A stretch of 64,000 nucleotides of DNA. It comes from Actinostola sp. cb2023 (lineage: Eukaryota; Cnidaria; Anthozoa; Actiniaria; Actinostolidae). The stretch lies in assembly GCA_033675265.1 (NCBI GenBank), contig JAUJYZ010000584.1, positions 240,001 through 304,000 on the forward strand. Reading direction: 5' to 3'. This document shows positions 63,301 through 64,000 of the stretch, in pieces; the first letter of the stretch is position 1, and each line of letters begins with the position of its first letter. The notes under the pieces are model-generated. The model was not told the origin of the DNA and made no database searches. It saw only the letters and a program-made list of their open reading frames with translations. A program made the translations under genes and the position numbers.

Positions 63301-63675
63301 GGAACCTTAAGCATCGAGGACGGAATGAACGACGACGTACGTCAGAGAAACAATAGCGCTAATTACAAAATTCAATAACTTCTTGATAGAATGTTTGAAA
63401 TGCGCTCGATTTGTTCTTAACCACAGGCGTTGGGTATAAACTACAACGCAAAATGCGTATGTTTGACCATGCAAAGAGAACGATAACGTCAGTTCGTTAT
63501 TTGTGCAGATAGTTGATTTCAGTCAACCGGACCACAAAAAGACGATGTCATTCGTGAAAGGCGGCGCAAATTTAGTGAAAACACTGAATATGAAACAATT
63601 ATGAAAAGAATAAACAACAAAACACTTTATTCGAACTTCGTCCTCCTCGACTTCGTAGTCCTGGTGCGCAAGGTC
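63300..63675. other. Sequence upstream of exon 1 without recognised features
   Basis: Non-repetitive. I see no LRR exon, no LRR N-terminal cap and no convincing splice pair here. Confidence 0.5.
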
Positions 63676-63676
63676 C

Positions 63677-63957
63677 CTAGTGGTAGCAGTGGTGGTAATG
63701 ATGATGATGATGATGACAGTGGTATAGTGGTGATAGTGGTACATGTAGCAGTGGTGGTAATGATGATGATGATGATGACAGTGGTATAGTGGTGATAGTG
63801 GTACATGTAGCAGTGGTGGTAAAGATGATGATGATGATGATGATGACAGTGGTATAGTGGTGATAGTGGTACATGTAGCAGTGGTGGTAATGATGATGAT
63901 GATGATGATGATGACAGTGGTATAGTGGTGATAGTGGTACATGTAGCAGTGGTGGTA

Positions 63958-64000
<43 letters not shown>
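63677..64000. repeat. About 75-bp tandem repeat with (GAT)n
   Basis: Units of AGTGGTGGTAATGATGATGA then CAGTGGTATAGTGGTGATAG with TGGTACATGTAGC, four copies, running into (GAT)n at the window edge. Confidence 0.95.

Overview
The window is eukaryotic, most likely from an invertebrate animal. It has GT-AG introns, an exon-per-repeat leucine-rich gene, cadherin, FN3, fibro-slime and thrombospondin-type EGF domains, a Ty3/gypsy-type LTR retrotransposon, many foldback or MITE-like elements, and a very large load of mini- and microsatellites. I cannot fix the phylum from the sequence.

One giant gene on the minus strand occupies almost the whole window and is incomplete at both ends. I could place 45 exons from 63034 down to 1036. 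Every intron has GT-AG ends and the phases agree at every junction, giving 5068 nt that stay in frame for 1689 codons. In the order of the protein: 27 short exons (62.96-22.05 kb), almost all one leucine-rich repeat each with phase-2 introns; an LRR C-terminal cap exon (21.5-21.7 kb); an FN3 domain split by a 9 kb intron (20.9-21.1 and 11.57-11.73 kb); a fibro-slime domain over five exons (11.4-9.0 kb); two divergent cadherin repeats (about 9.0-6.1 kb); a cysteine-rich ephrin-receptor-like/GCC2-GCC3-like region (5.3-2.7 kb); and EGF modules of thrombospondin type (1.9-1.0 kb). Neither signal peptide, membrane anchor nor C-terminus lies in the window. I do not know a described protein with this domain order; it looks like an extracellular adhesion or matrix protein or receptor ectodomain.

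The introns are dominated by repeats. The large arrays are a 104-bp array at 11.7-20.6 kb that contains a copy of the start of an FN3 exon in each unit and is interrupted by the LTR element; a 98-bp satellite at 40.1-46.1 kb; a 71-bp array at 47.5-48.4 kb; a 17-bp array at 49.3-50.3 kb; (GGAT)n at 55.1-56.6 kb; two different 39-bp arrays at 57.1-60 kb; and a 16-bp purine array at 60-62.5 kb. Many arrays and MITEs start within a few bases of a splice donor, and several carry copies of an exon/intron junction. Nearly all long open frames in the window are products of these arrays, not genes.

Other content: a young Ty3/gypsy-type element (15068-19529, 147-bp LTRs, 5-bp target duplication ATTAT, reading frame broken in three places); two plus-strand ORF fragments that resemble each other and may come from a tyrosine-recombinase (Crypton-like) source; an unclassified repeated element at 28.0-32.4 kb; and about 20 inverted-repeat elements.
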